A stretch of DNA of 64,000 nt from Magnaporthiopsis rhizophila. Lineage: Eukaryota; Ascomycota; Sordariomycetes; Magnaporthales; Magnaporthaceae. The translations under genes and the position numbers were made by a program. The notes beneath the pieces are model-generated. The model searched no databases and was not told the DNA's origin. It saw only the letters and a list, made by a program, of their open reading frames with translations. The stretch is taken from assembly GCA_003049465.1 (NCBI GenBank), contig PYSS01000044.1, forward strand, positions 124,001 through 188,000, given 5' to 3'. Numbering within the stretch: position 1 is the first letter of the stretch; each line of letters starts with the position of its first letter. Below, piece after piece: positions 32,973 through 43,659 of this stretch.

Positions 32973-33933
32973 GCCTAGGCGAGGAGCTTATTCGACCGTC
33001 GCATGGAGACCATTGTGTTCATACGGCGACAGCATCTTACCAGGTGTTAGTTGGGCGCCCAACCACCTACCTGTGCTGTCAGCTTCCAAGTTTGATTCAG
33101 TCAACTGTTCCTGGAGCAGTTCCCGCCAGCGTATTTACAAAAACAAACGCAAGCGGGGCAATTTGTAAATCAGTTTGTTTATCCACCCACCGCACATCTG
33201 CCGCTCAACCGTCAAGCAGGGGCTTAAATTGGATGGGTAAATACAACCGTGCCAGAGCAGCCAAGCATCCCCGCCGTCGCAGAGCATCCGCTCATTAATC
33301 GGATCTCCATCCAGGAGCCCGCAGGAAGTCGGAATGGCCAATCAACCTGCCCCATACGACCGCGTCCAATGTTCCCATAAGGCGGGGTTTTCGTAGTTGG
33401 CAATCCGCACGCTGTGAGAGGTCGAACCAATTAAACCCACCCGGCAGTGGGTGGCGGGAACGTCCAACCTAACGAAACAAGATATCGGAAATCTTTCCCA
33501 CATCCCGGCCTAGCCGGCTTCCCGTCGTGCGTCCGGGAACCTGACTGGCCTGGCCTAGGCGTGTCTGTTTCACGGACTGGATCAGAAGCTCCGTCAGGGG
33601 AGGGGGAGAGAGGGGACCCAACCTTCTCCAAAAGTGGTGCCCGGATGCGGAGGCGCCGCGGTCCTTCGAGTGCCGACCCGATAACTGACGTGTACCGAGA
33701 GCATACGTCAGCCCCTCAGTCGATCGATCCATGGGTCGATATTGCCCAGAAATGCCAATATGAGCGAAGTCCCGCGGGGCAGGGATGGTTATGCGGAGCG
33801 GCGGTGCATTCCGGGACGATATTGGCGAAGGAGATGGCATCAGGGCTCCTTTTGCCAGAGACGGCATGCGGTAGCCGGCCCTACGAGTACAAATGGTGAA
33901 AGTCTGCTCCAGACAGTTACCTTCCAACAGCCG
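32973..33933. other. Intergenic region
   Basis: About 1 kb without recognised genes, between the reductase relic and the intradiol dioxygenase promoter. Confidence 0.45.
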
Positions 33934-33941
33934 TTTCCCCG
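33934..33941 (+). promoter_or_regulatory. TTTCCCCG word before the intradiol dioxygenase
   Basis: TTTCCCCG in CAGCCGTTTCCCCGTATCC, 84 nt before the start codon at 34025; the same word is in two other cluster promoters. Confidence 0.25.
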
Positions 33942-34024
33942 TATCCTCCCTACCCAGATCAGGAGCTTTCAAGCCGTCTACCACTCCCAACAGCCCATAC
34001 CGTTGACCCCGTTCCGCACACACG

Positions 34025-35283
34025 ATGGTCCACTGGACGACGTATCTCGGCCTGGCAGGGCTTGCCGCCACGGCCATCGCCCACCCCGGCGGCGACGTCC
34101 GGGCCGAGTTCCGGGCGCGGGAGGAGCACCTCAACAACCCCGAGAGGCGGACGCTGGGCTCGTGCCGGCGCAGCCTCGAGGCGAGCGGCCACTTCGACGG
34201 CGAACATGAACGGCGCATGGAGAAGATTGGCAACATCCGCCGCGACCTCGGGCTGGCGAACCCGTCCGGCCCCATGATCGCCAGGCGCGAGGATAGGGCT
34301 GAGTGTGTCCTGGACCCGGAGGTGACAGAGGGCCCATTTTGTAGGCGCCTTTTCCTTCCCATCAACATGTTGGCAGGGTCTTGAGCTAAACAGAACGGCA
34401 TTTGGCATTGGATAGGGGTCTCAGGGGAGCTGATCCGCGAGGACGTCCGCGAAGGGTCGAAGGGCGTTCCCTTCCACCTTGATATCAACGTCTACGACGT
34501 CGCCAACTGCAAGCCCCTCCCAAACGTCTACGTCGAGCTCTGGGGGTGCAATTCCACGGTCAGTTCCCGGTGTAGCTCGGTTGAACCAGTAAGCTAGAGG
34601 CGATGTACCTGCTAACCACAGGTGTCCTTACAGGGCGTCTACACCGGCGTGGTCTCCAAAGCCAATGGCGTCGGGCTTGCAGCGCCCGAGGAGATCAAGA
34701 ACTCGGCCCTCCGCGGCGTGCAGATGACCAACGACAAGGGCGTGGCCAGCTTCGTCACCGTTGTGCCCGGCCACTACGTCGGGCGGACGAACCACCTGCA
34801 CAGTAGGCTTCCGTGAAGCCTCCCCCACTCTTCTCCCTCCGTTGTAACTTGGCTGACGAGAACCGAACCCGCCCCCAATCAGCTATCGTCCACCACGGCG
34901 CGAAACGGCTGGACAACAACACGATCCAGGGCGGCACCATCTCGCACGTGGGGCAGTTCTACTTCGAGCAGTCGCTGCTGCGGCAGGTCGAGAGCACCGC
35001 GCCCTACAACACCAACAAGCAGGCGGTGACGACGAACGACGCCGACATGCTGTACCGCCAGGGCTTCGGCAACGGCGACAACCCCGTCATGGACATCGTC
35101 CCGCTGGGCACCGCGCTCGCCGACGGCTTTCACGGCACCATCGACGTCGGCGTCAACCCCTCCATCAAGCGCAACCCGCGCCCCGTCAACTTTTGGACCG
35201 CTCGCGGAGGCATTCCCGTGCCCGGCTCGCCGTGGGCCGGGTACCCATGGACCCAGGCTGTGAAGAAGTGGCTTGGACTGTAG
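34025..35283 (+). CDS. Secreted intradiol ring-cleavage dioxygenase-like protein
   Basis: Fe(III) dioxygenase family that cleaves catechols between the hydroxyls; fungal secreted members are called extracellular dioxygenases. Exons 34025-34340, 34416-34558, 34634-34802 and 34883-35283 give 342 residues. A signal peptide (MVHWTTYLGLAGLAATAIAH) is followed by a helical pro-like segment. The core has VLDPEVTEGPFWVSGELIRED, VYVELWGCNSTGVYTGV (first Tyr ligand), and GHYVGRTNHLHTIVHH with the Tyr, Arg and two His of the iron site. The C-terminus is extended compared with bacterial catechol 1,2-dioxygenases. Being secreted, it may act on extracellular phenolics rather than on the cytosolic products of the other cluster enzymes. 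Confidence 0.9.
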
Positions 35284-36490
35284 CCTGTGGGTGTTGGCAG
35301 GGTGTCGGCCTAGTAGGGCTCGCAGAAATTTAGGAGAGTTTATCGCCCGTCAACTGGAGGCAGTCTGGATGGGCCGGTGACCCGACGTGATGCTGGCTAC
35401 TTGGGCCAATGTGGTGATCCCGTGGGATGGAGGACGGTAGAAAAGCTTGGGGCTTTTACTGTACATACACAGCGCCAGGCAGGCTGGTTGAAAAAAACGG
35501 CACGTTGGTTGATGCATTGTTCGATGGTGGTTGCGCTGGCTGCTCTCCCGGACATAAATATGCGAGCTATGCTCGAAAGGAGAAGGCAGGTAGCGGTCAG
35601 GCAAAATATCCTGTCTGACCGTCCTCACTTTCCAGCCAACGTGGCAGGACAGACAAGCGCATCAAAATAACATACTCGACCGAAGTGGTCAACCACTGCC
35701 GCCACACCCATGGCCCGTACGCGGTAATCTTCTGGACGGCAACTGCTGTAGAAAGACGCACCGCATCTGCCACTAGCCGGCCAAATACCGCCCGCCGTGT
35801 CAAAAGGCTTCCAAACCGATGAGCGAATCGGACGTATGCTGCTCGTGCGTTCCGTCTAGAAAGTTTGGCCCTCCATCCGGAAGAGAACACGCTCGGGCCC
35901 GTCCGGGGCAGCCAAACGTATTAATTGACATGGACCAGGCAAGCTGCCTGACGCGCCACCGTCGGCGATCCACCCAAGATGAAATTCCTCAACAATCCGC
36001 CACATGTGGCCCGGCACCGAGGTTGGGGTCGACGACAGCACGCGGAATTGCGGCAGGAGGCACTCTCTGGGACGCAAAGCTCTCGGCGCCCTCGCGACTC
36101 AAAACCGTGCCTGCGCTGAGAGACCGTTTCTGGTACTCGCCGATGGAGTCACCGACCGTCCTCGAACCCGGCTCACCGTCCCGGCGCCGAGTACCGAGTA
36201 GCCAGCCCGTGTTGCTCGGCATTACTAGAGTCGCAGATTAGGATGTTCCGCGGTTCTTGCGTCGTTGGTCGTTGCTTAGCACAGAGTCTTGATTGTGCCT
36301 CACCGAAAATAGGCACATGTTAATGGTTGTTAGCTCACATACAACCACCACATGCGACCAAACCCACTGGAATATACGGGATCCCGTTCGCTTTCCTCTG
36401 GCCAAGCCAGTAAGGGATGGATTTACTATGGAGAGGTTGCGCTTGTTCTCCACTCGACCAGATGTTCCCCCGCCTCCCAACTCAGCCGCC
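35284..36490. other. Intergenic region
   Basis: About 1.2 kb, short frames only, nothing recognised. Confidence 0.5.
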
Positions 36491-37432
36491 TCATGCCTCG
36501 TCATCCGAAATCTCTTCATCAACCTGGTGCCAAGACGACTGCGCATCCCAAAAATCACGCACCTCACGCAGGGTCGGCCGGTCCCTCGGATCCATGGAAA
36601 CGCAGCGCGCTATAAAGTCGATGCGCTCCTCCTTCCTCTCCGCCCACCCCTGCCGCATCATCTCCCGCCGCTCAGGGCCGTTCGCCCTGAACACGTCCTC
36701 GGTGACCTGGCCCAGCAGAAACACGGCGAGCTGCTCCTTGTGCGGATCCTGCTGCTGCGGCAGGCGGAGCGCCGACGGGTACACGGGCCTCTCCCACCAG
36801 TTGCGCAGCCGCACGTGGACGCCCCTGGACACGATGAAGGAGCCCTTGGTGGCCACGAACCCGGGCACGACCCGCCGCCGGGCGTGCAGCAGGGCGACCG
36901 CCATCTGGTGGCACCACAGGGCCTTTGTGGCGTGGCCGAGCCTGACGGTGCGCGAGCCCGCCAGCCACAGCTCCTGCTGCAGCGTGCGCGTCGGGTTGTC
37001 GATGCGGACCACGAAGCCGCACACGTGGCGCCGCCGGTGCTGCCGGTTGTAGACGGTCACCAGGCCCAGGGGGCGCGGCATGAGGTAGTGGCTGAAGTGC
37101 GCCGTGGCGAAATGCTGCCGCAGCTCCTCGTCGACCGTCTCGGCGTAGTGCGCCGCGAACCGGTCGCGGAACACGTTGTACCGGCTCACCTCGGCGTACC
37201 GCACCAAGTACTGAACCGAGGCTATGGCCGGCCCGTGCGGCTCGACGGCGTTCCGGCCTGTCCACCGGCAGTGGAACGCGCCCGGGACCACGTCGGAGAT
37301 GCGGTGGAAGATCTCGAGGGCTTCGATGCGGACGGCGGGGAGCTCGACGCCGATGTTGCCTATTACTGTCTGGAGTGTCGGCAGCGCGTCGACGTAGCCT
37401 TGTGGGAGGGTAGATGGGCCAGAGTACGCCAT
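36491..37432 (-). CDS. Pseudokinase-like protein (protein-kinase C-lobe with lost catalytic motifs)
   Basis: Intronless, 313 residues from ATG 37432 (ACCATGG context; TATATA about 85 nt upstream). Residues 175-215 resemble a kinase catalytic loop and metal-binding loop: ALLHARRRVVPGFVATKGSF aligns with the ALLH...VVHGDVKPxNF pattern of fungal kinases, and RLRNWW replaces the RLADFG segment. Thus H-x-D reads P-G-F and DFG reads NWW. Residues 270-297 (DFIARCVSMDPRDRPTLREV) match the kinase helix with the conserved RPT. The N-terminal 170 residues show no clear N-lobe Lys motif. The ORF is unbroken, so it may be an expressed pseudokinase rather than a relic. Remote call made by eye. Confidence 0.5.
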   Translation of the reverse strand: MAYSGPSTLPQGYVDALPTLQTVIGNIGVELPAVRIEALEIFHRISDVVPGAFHCRWTGRNAVEPHGPAIASVQYLVRYAEVSRYNVFRDRFAAHYAETVDEELRQHFATAHFSHYLMPRPLGLVTVYNRQHRRRHVCGFVVRIDNPTRTLQQELWLAGSRTVRLGHATKALWCHQMAVALLHARRRVVPGFVATKGSFIVSRGVHVRLRNWWERPVYPSALRLPQQQDPHKEQLAVFLLGQVTEDVFRANGPERREMMRQGWAERKEERIDFIARCVSMDPRDRPTLREVRDFWDAQSSWHQVDEEISDDEA

Positions 37433-37515
37433 GGTTTTGACCTCTGGACGGCCGAGGCTGCTGTTGTTGGTGTCACCATTGTGAGGACGGTGGTAGGTCT
37501 GTCTTGTTATGTGGA

Positions 37516-37521
37516 TATATA
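37516..37521 (-). promoter_or_regulatory. TATA box of the pseudokinase-like gene
   Basis: TATATA about 85 nt upstream of the minus-strand start at 37432. Confidence 0.4.
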
Positions 37522-37696
37522 TGCTTGCCAATGCCGGGGTTTGCGCTGTGATTCGGCGTTACAGTTACTCAGATCTGGTATTACATGCCCAGGTGAGCTG
37601 GGGATAGGGGTAGATGCGTAACTCGAGTTACCGTGTGCCGATGAGATGGGAGAGCGGACAGGCGAACATAGGCAATGGAAACGGATAACCGGTAAA

Positions 37697-37697
<1 letters not shown>

Positions 37698-37738
<41 letters not shown>

Positions 37739-37747
37739 NNNNNNNNN

Positions 37748-37779
<32 letters not shown>
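37698..37779. repeat. A41-N9-A32 tract: assembly gap inside a homopolymer
   Basis: 41 A, nine N at 37739-37747, then 32 A. It marks a gap or collapsed join between the pseudokinase-like gene and the segment with decayed genes. Linkage across this point should not be assumed. Confidence 0.95.
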
Positions 37780-37783
<4 letters not shown>

Positions 37784-38153
37784 AGAACATGCGCCAGTAG
37801 ACACTCCACCGAGATTATGCAGGACGTTCATCCCGGCGGCCTGCTCGCTACCGCTCTGCCTCGTATTGGTACTACAAAAAACCGCGGAGAAGACAGTTGG
37901 TGGCGGGTATTAATGATGGACGTGCATGTGGAGGAAAAAAGACGGCTTGGGCAATATTAAAATGGAAAGCCCCCTGCGCTTGGCGTCATATCTCGACGCA
38001 AGTCCCAATCCTACAAGCCTAGCACGCCGGTCTGTTGATATATAGGGCAAGACGCTGGCATGTCGTGATACTGCAAAATGAGTCGATCAGCTATATTACT
38101 ACCGAGTGGGTTATGGGCCGAAGCGACGTGGAAAGCACGAGCGCACAAACAAA
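37780..38153. other. Intergenic region after the gap
   Basis: About 370 nt with no gene recognised. Confidence 0.45.
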
Positions 38154-38832
38154 CTAATCCCTTAAAGCTTCGTCACCATCACCCTCGAAAACTGGATGAT
38201 CATCCTCCCCGGAAACCGCGCCACAATCATCCCCAGATACCGGGTCACCATCATCTTCAGAAACCGGTCCTTCATTCTCAGAAACCGAGCTGTCCAAAAG
38301 CTCAAACACGACGCGAAGCTCGTGCAGCCTGACACCAACAGGGTCGTTCAACCACCACCCCTCAACCTCGACCGCCAGGACCCTCCTGCCAGCAGTCTCC
38401 CCGGCCAGCGAGATCAACCCGCTGTCGTGCATAATCTCCGCCCACCCGGCGCAGCCCGGGTAAAAGCCGTGTTGGCGGCCGTGCGACGACGGCCTCTCAC
38501 AATATTCGGACGCCGACCGGAACGCGTTCACCACCGCCTGCTCGCACCTCCGGTCCACGGCCCCGTCCGTGTAGCTTATCCGGGGGACGGAGGCGATGCT
38601 CTGCTGCGTCTCCAGCTCGTACTCGTGCTTGATCAGCTCCGCCGGCGTCCAGGGGGACACGTCGTGCTGCTGGACCCAGTGGACGATGAGCCCTTTGGCG
38701 TCGTCGCCGATCTTGTACTCCAAGAGGGGGACTTCATGGAAGCTGTCGTCGCCGTAGTCGGGGAATTTTATGCCCGCGATGGTGGTGCAGGGGCCTCCGT
38801 GCGCAACAGCTCGGATGCATGGTCAGGGGCAC
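38154..38832 (-). pseudogene. Truncated or 5'-unresolved paralogue of the gene at 43660
   Basis: The frame runs from a TGA at about 38833 to the stop at 38154-38156 with no usable ATG before the conserved domain, so either a 5' exon was not found or the gene has lost its start. It shares an ordered set of blocks with the 43660 protein: LLEYKI/LLDYEI, GLIV, HEYEL/AEYEY, a V-R-I-S-Y-T-D/V-T-F-M-D strand, AGWAEI/AGWDEI, and LAVEVEG/VSVEVEG followed by LNDP/MNTP. An acidic tail (repeated VSEDDGDPVSGDD units) follows the domain. Family unknown. About 200 residues remain against 492 in the paralogue, whose repeat-rich N-terminus has no counterpart here. Confidence 0.55.
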
Positions 38833-38833
38833 G

Positions 38834-39399
38834 GCTGTGAGCAATTCCTATCCGTCTTATCAGGTGCTGCGGTGCTGTCAAGACTTCCACTTTACGCTCG
38901 TCTCCGTGGTTGCACTTGATCATTCCCGGTCGTACGGTCGAGCTGCCGGGGTTTGTCGTGTCACAAGAATTATCAAGTGACTCGAGGTGGCAACATGCGT
39001 GTAGCAGCGGGTGTCTTCTATTGCCATTGTGTGCGAGTCCAATTTCCCATAAAGGTGCGTATGGCTCAGGATGGAAGCACGAGCATGGTGTTGTTGTCGC
39101 TGGGATGTGGAGCAAGGCCAGGGGACCCACAGTGCAGATTTGTGGTACCCAGCCTATCCAGGCTGTGCTGGAATCAATCCGCACGCGCTGTCCAACGCCA
39201 AATCTGGCTAACCATCACCACTAAACACCGAAACGAAGGCGATGGATCTGCCACTTTTGCCCAACCGCCAGGACCTGATAAAACCTGTCAACGACAGACA
39301 AACCGCGGACCGACAGTAAAATCAACCCCGACATGCGCATTCCTGCCGCCGCCTGCGACCGAACGAGCCCCTGCAGCTCCGACCTGCGCTCCTATCGCT
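38834..39399. other. Region without recognised gene
   Basis: About 570 nt between the truncated paralogue and the transporter relic; short frames only. Confidence 0.4.
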
Positions 39400-40930
39400 A
39401 GTTTTTGCTACGACGCTGAGGCATGCGAGGAAGACGCCCGCGCCCGCGCCAATGCCGTCTCCAGCTCCGTCGCCTCGGCGGAACCCTCATCTCGGTCCCG
39501 AAGATGGCCCCTCCGGCACGATGCCAATCGATCCCGCCAGCTGACGCACGAACGCAAACGCTGCCGTCATCGAAGCCTGGAACACAAACGATGCGCGCTA
39601 GGGCGGCTTTCGCCCAAGGTCCACGCACAGCCCGAACCCCGCCGAAATCAGCGTCGAGCTCGTCCACACCGGGGCAGCAGAAGCCCTGTTTCCGTCGACC
39701 ACACGCTCGCCGCGGGGCCTGTGAGAAATCCACACACGAAACTGGGCGCATGTGCAGCTCGACGGCCGATGGCGCGCGCCGAACGCGGCCTGGAAGTTGA
39801 CGGACAAGTGGTATGGCCCGCCATCATACAGAGGCTTTGCCGCAAACACAAAGTAATCCTTGCCGCGCTGGACGGGCTCCCCAGATATCACGCACGGAAA
39901 CGATGGGGTCTTTGACGCGCCGCGTCTCGACAAACCGGAGACGACCGAGCCTCACATCCCGAGACCAAGTTTCGCTGGTCCTGCCGCGTCCGTGGATTGT
40001 CGTTGGCCGCCGCCGAGATCCAGCCCTGCAGAGATGGAGGACGTCAACGAGATCGCGATCAGGATCTCCGTCCAGTCGAGCGAGCGGCGGCATGGGGGCT
40101 CGCCCGCCTCGCTCAGTGGGCGCGCCCCTGGAAGCTTCAAAAAGAATACTGGTGGTACAATGGCCAATGCCGCAAGGGGTAGGTTGAAGGATGAGCTCCG
40201 GCGCCACAGCTTTTTGCGCACGAGAGGCCCACCACGGATAGACCCAGCAGCGATGCCAAGCCGCATAGCATTGCGATAACTCCGAGATGGGTGCTGAACG
40301 TGGCGCTGACGTTGACGAGCGTCGCGATGCTGTCAAACCACTGCAAGCCACAGCCTACAAGCATTGCCGCCATGTTGTGCGCAGCGCCGCATAGGACCGA
40401 GCCGTTGTGGGAATTATCCTGGAGGCCAGGTTTATCGACCTGGTGCTGTCGTACAGCGCAAATGCGTCCCAGGCGGGCGCGACAACGGCCTTGGCGTACC
40501 CTTGTGTCAACCGTTGCCGGCGCGTGCTTGTTTGGCAATGCCGTGGTAATGATTGCCCACGGATGCGGTAAGCCAAAGGTTCCCGGCTGCTGCTGCCCTC
40601 TAGTCGAGGGGATGACGGCAACATACCATGGCCATGGCCACAGGAAATTGTGTCCGTATTTGGTGGAGGTGAGTGCGTGGCAACACCGTTTCCGTCGCTG
40701 GCGGGACGCAGTACTCTCCCCAAGAGCTGTGCGTTATTTACGCCTTGGGAAAAGCGACACCCCTTCTTTGATCCCGCAGGTAGTCCTGCGTACTTCTCCT
40801 TGCTCTGCTCGCCCTGGCTCGAACTCTGCTGCACCCTTTCCATTCCCCGAGTCCATGTGTCCACTGTTGCTGGTGGCCGCTTTGCTTTCCTGGTCTGTCC
40901 TGGGTGCTCCGATTCCCTTGGCCAATGACT
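39400..40930 (-). pseudogene. MFS transporter pseudogene (DHA2/DHA14-type)
   Basis: Successive minus-strand frames carry ordered pieces of a 14-helix drug transporter: ALYDSTRSINLAS (loop before helix 3), GSVLCGAAHNMAAML, IATLVNV, LGVIAMLCGLASLLG (motif-C-like region), FNLPLAALAIVPPVFFLKLP, LDWTEILIAISLTSS, DGGPYHLSVNFQAAFGA and WTSSTLISAGFGLCVDLG. Each is recognisable, but at least three frame changes and several substitutions of small residues in helices separate them, and no complete frame exists. The extent upstream of 40660 is uncertain. Direction and order are consistent with one collapsed gene. Confidence 0.7.
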
Positions 40931-41524
40931 ACTAGTACGGTGGTTGGATGTTCTCCTTCGTGCGCACCTTGGGGGTCCTTCTTAGGTCCCGCAGCCCGCA
41001 GTCCATCGAGCCCGGCAGACTGGCCCCGGCAGTTTTGTTGAGGCTTGCGTGACGACGGAGGGTAACCAAACCGTTGCATCTATTCACAGTACCACGTGAG
41101 AAGGTTGGTTCTACGCACCCCGCCTCCCGTGTGTGAACTCTAGCGGTTGCGTCCTTTCCCGGCGCCGACTAGACTACACAAGGTGCTGACCGAGGGGTCA
41201 CCTGTGAGGTCTCGCTGGATTCTATGCTCCCACCCGGTTCAACTGTGTCCCCTGTGCAAGCCAGGTACATATGTCCCCATCAAGCTTTGATGACACATGA
41301 CAGGTTTGTTCCACGGACAGTTCTAGACGCAGTCTCCGCCATGTACTCGAGAGTATCTTACGACGTGATCATTATTGGTCTTCCCCGGAAGGTACCTAGG
41401 GGCCTGAATCATCTATTCGCAACGGCAAAGGCTATTAACAGCAGAGACGGAGCCTTACATCTCAAGATATGCATCCAAATCGACAACAGTGCCGAGATTT
41501 ATCGTGTTGCTCCTGAACAGCAAT

Positions 41525-41760
41525 CCTTTCCTCTTCTCAGACATCGACAGGCTGATCATCAAGCTCAGAAAGACGCTGCACTTGGGAAGTAGCAAATACC
41601 TCGCCCATCCCCGAGCCTCCCAAACTCAGCGACGACGCCTGGCCCGGCGCTGGCGTAAACATCAGCCACTGGCACAACTCCACTGTTTTTGATCTGATCA
41701 GCGACCTGACGTACAGCGCTTCCTTTAGCTGTCTCCAAGAGAATGTTGCCACCCATCAGC
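41525..41760 (+). pseudogene. Cytochrome P450 fragment (central helices)
   Basis: FSDIDRLIIKLRKTL, then in another frame VNISHWHNSTVFDLISDLTYSASFSCLQE. The second matches the P450 helix-D region (VDMxxWYNFTTFDIIGDLAFGESFGCL). A frame change lies between the pieces. It precedes, rather than follows, the P450 N-terminal piece at 41.9 kb, so it is from another copy or a rearranged one. Confidence 0.6.
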
Positions 41761-41899
41761 TCGCTTCGTCTTTGACCAGTCCCGTTCCCAGCCGCGGCTC
41801 ACCACTGCCCGCCAGAACCCCTGACTGCTGCGAACGCCGACGGCGCTCGTCCCAGCCAAGGTCGGTGGGCCACACCGCAGTGATCGCGGGGGCTAAGGA

Positions 41900-42960
41900 G
41901 CTATGCGGAGATGTCTACAAGGCCATCTCCCATATCCTCGCCAATCTCCCCGCCCGTTTGTGTCCAAGTTCTCGGTCCTGTCGCTTCTGCTCCGCGAGAT
42001 CTGCGGCACAGCGCACGGGTCAACGGTCGCGTGCCACGCGCGCTACGGCCGCATCGCCCGAGCCGGCCAGTTCTCAACCAGCGTGACTGACGCCGACGCC
42101 GTCCGCGCGGTCCTCGTGCCTGACGACTTGCCCGAGGCATCCCTGTACAAGGCCATCCGCGTCAACCGGCACGCGTTCAAGCTGCCCCAAGTCGGTGTTC
42201 AAACGGGAGCGCGCGCGGCAGGGCTGCCACACTGCACACACTGGCGCAGGGGCACGTCGGCCCTGGATGGACGTCTTCACGCACGATGGTCGAGGACCCG
42301 CGGGAGTAACGGATGGCATGGCCCCATGAAACCCGGTAACTGTGAACAGATGAACCTGTATGGCCAGCTGACGAATCTTGCTTTGCTTGGTACGACAGGG
42401 CTGTATACAAAACCACAAGCAGACTAACCTACCATGTGTGACGGGGTATCTTCGGCCAGATTGTATGGCTCCTTTCTGGGTGCGTGACACATTCCGTCCG
42501 GGGCGTCGCCACCTTCCCGTCCTGGTTCGATCCCACGCTGCGCTCGCCATAGACGGCCGTGGCCATTGTAACCCTCGCCACCGCCGAGCTATGAGCAGCC
42601 TGCCAACTTTACATTCACCGCGTGTCTGCGAGCGTGCCGCATTAAGAACCTGTGGGCCGCAAGCCGCCGCCGCGGAGCACGGTGCGCGTGCCGCTCCACA
42701 TCACCTGCAGCCACCCTGCGTACTGGCCGCACCCTGGCCGCTTCTGTCTGGGCACTGGCTGCCGGGAGCCGATGGGGTGGCGCCGCCAGCCAACAGGAAG
42801 GTCTTCTGCGGGATGTTTCTAGCAGCTGGATATGCGTTGGCAAGTCGTATGGCTGGGAACCGACGCGCTTCATGCTGGAGTGGCTGGTGGCTCGTTACGA
42901 ACTCGCGTTCCCGCCCGGGCCGGACGCTGGATTGGGGGTGTGTTCTTTGTCGAGCCCCGA
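41900..42960 (+). pseudogene. Cytochrome P450 pseudogene with internal deletion
   Basis: N-terminal part: VYKAISHILANLP, a frame change near 41950, then PFVSKFSVLSLLL and CHARYGRIARAG, SVTDADAVRAVLVPDDLP and ASLYKAIRVN, which follow the hinge and first beta strands of fungal P450s. C-terminal part: VPLHITCSHPAYWPHPGRF (the HxxPxxxPxPxxF region), CVGKSYGW (remnant of the heme Cys-x-G loop) and LEWLVARYELAFPPGPD. Only about 480 nt lie between the two parts, too little for helices C to K, so the centre is deleted. Frames differ between parts. The gene cannot be functional as it stands. Confidence 0.65.
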
Positions 42961-42969
42961 AAGGGGATA

Positions 42970-43659
42970 TATCGACCCGGGATGCAGATCAAAAGCAAGA
43001 AGATGGCGCCGACGCAAGATGGTCGTTACTTACATGGCACAGTTGGGCAGAGCACAACACACTGCCAGAGAACGATCGTGTTTCTTCTCGCAGCTTTATT
43101 TTTGGTATTCGCTACATCTCGTCCCTTAGCATTTACACGGCCATTTTCCTACCAATCAAGTATATTGAATTATTCTAGGTGATGCGATCTAGGACTATTA
43201 TCAGGGCCATTAAGCGGCGGCTCCGATTCTTGCCAAACTAGTTCAGCCTCCCCCGTTACCATCACTTACTCACATCCGACAACCGGACCAAAGACCTTTA
43301 CTAACTCTTCCGGCCAGCCGTAATGGCGTAGTGAGCAGGAAACAACACAGCTATTTGAGAACTACCAGCACAGAAGAGGAACCAGCCAAAAGTATCACAC
43401 CGTGTGACAGGTTCACAACAAGGGGCACAGAGTGTTACGAGCGCGCGTTCGCGCAAAGACGCAGACGCTTATAATGTGTAAACTAGCTTTCGAGTTCTAC
43501 TTCCAACGTGAGATACACACCATCCCGCACATCTATCAACTGCCCTTGTTACACGCCATCGACAATCTAACAACCATTCCAAGAGACCTACCAGCCAGTG
43601 TGCCTGTATCTTCAGCCGCACAAGGTTGCAAGGGGTCTCTTCACAAGCGTCGACTTCCT
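42970..43659. other. Region without recognised gene
   Basis: About 690 nt between the P450 relic and the next gene, no motif seen. A longer in-frame extension of the next ORF to 43432 lacks coding character. Confidence 0.45.

Noticed and set aside
42517..42530. GGTTCGATCCC, a B-box-like sequence suggesting a tRNA
   Set aside because: No A box, acceptor stem or cloverleaf can be built around it; no tRNA gene was identified in the window.
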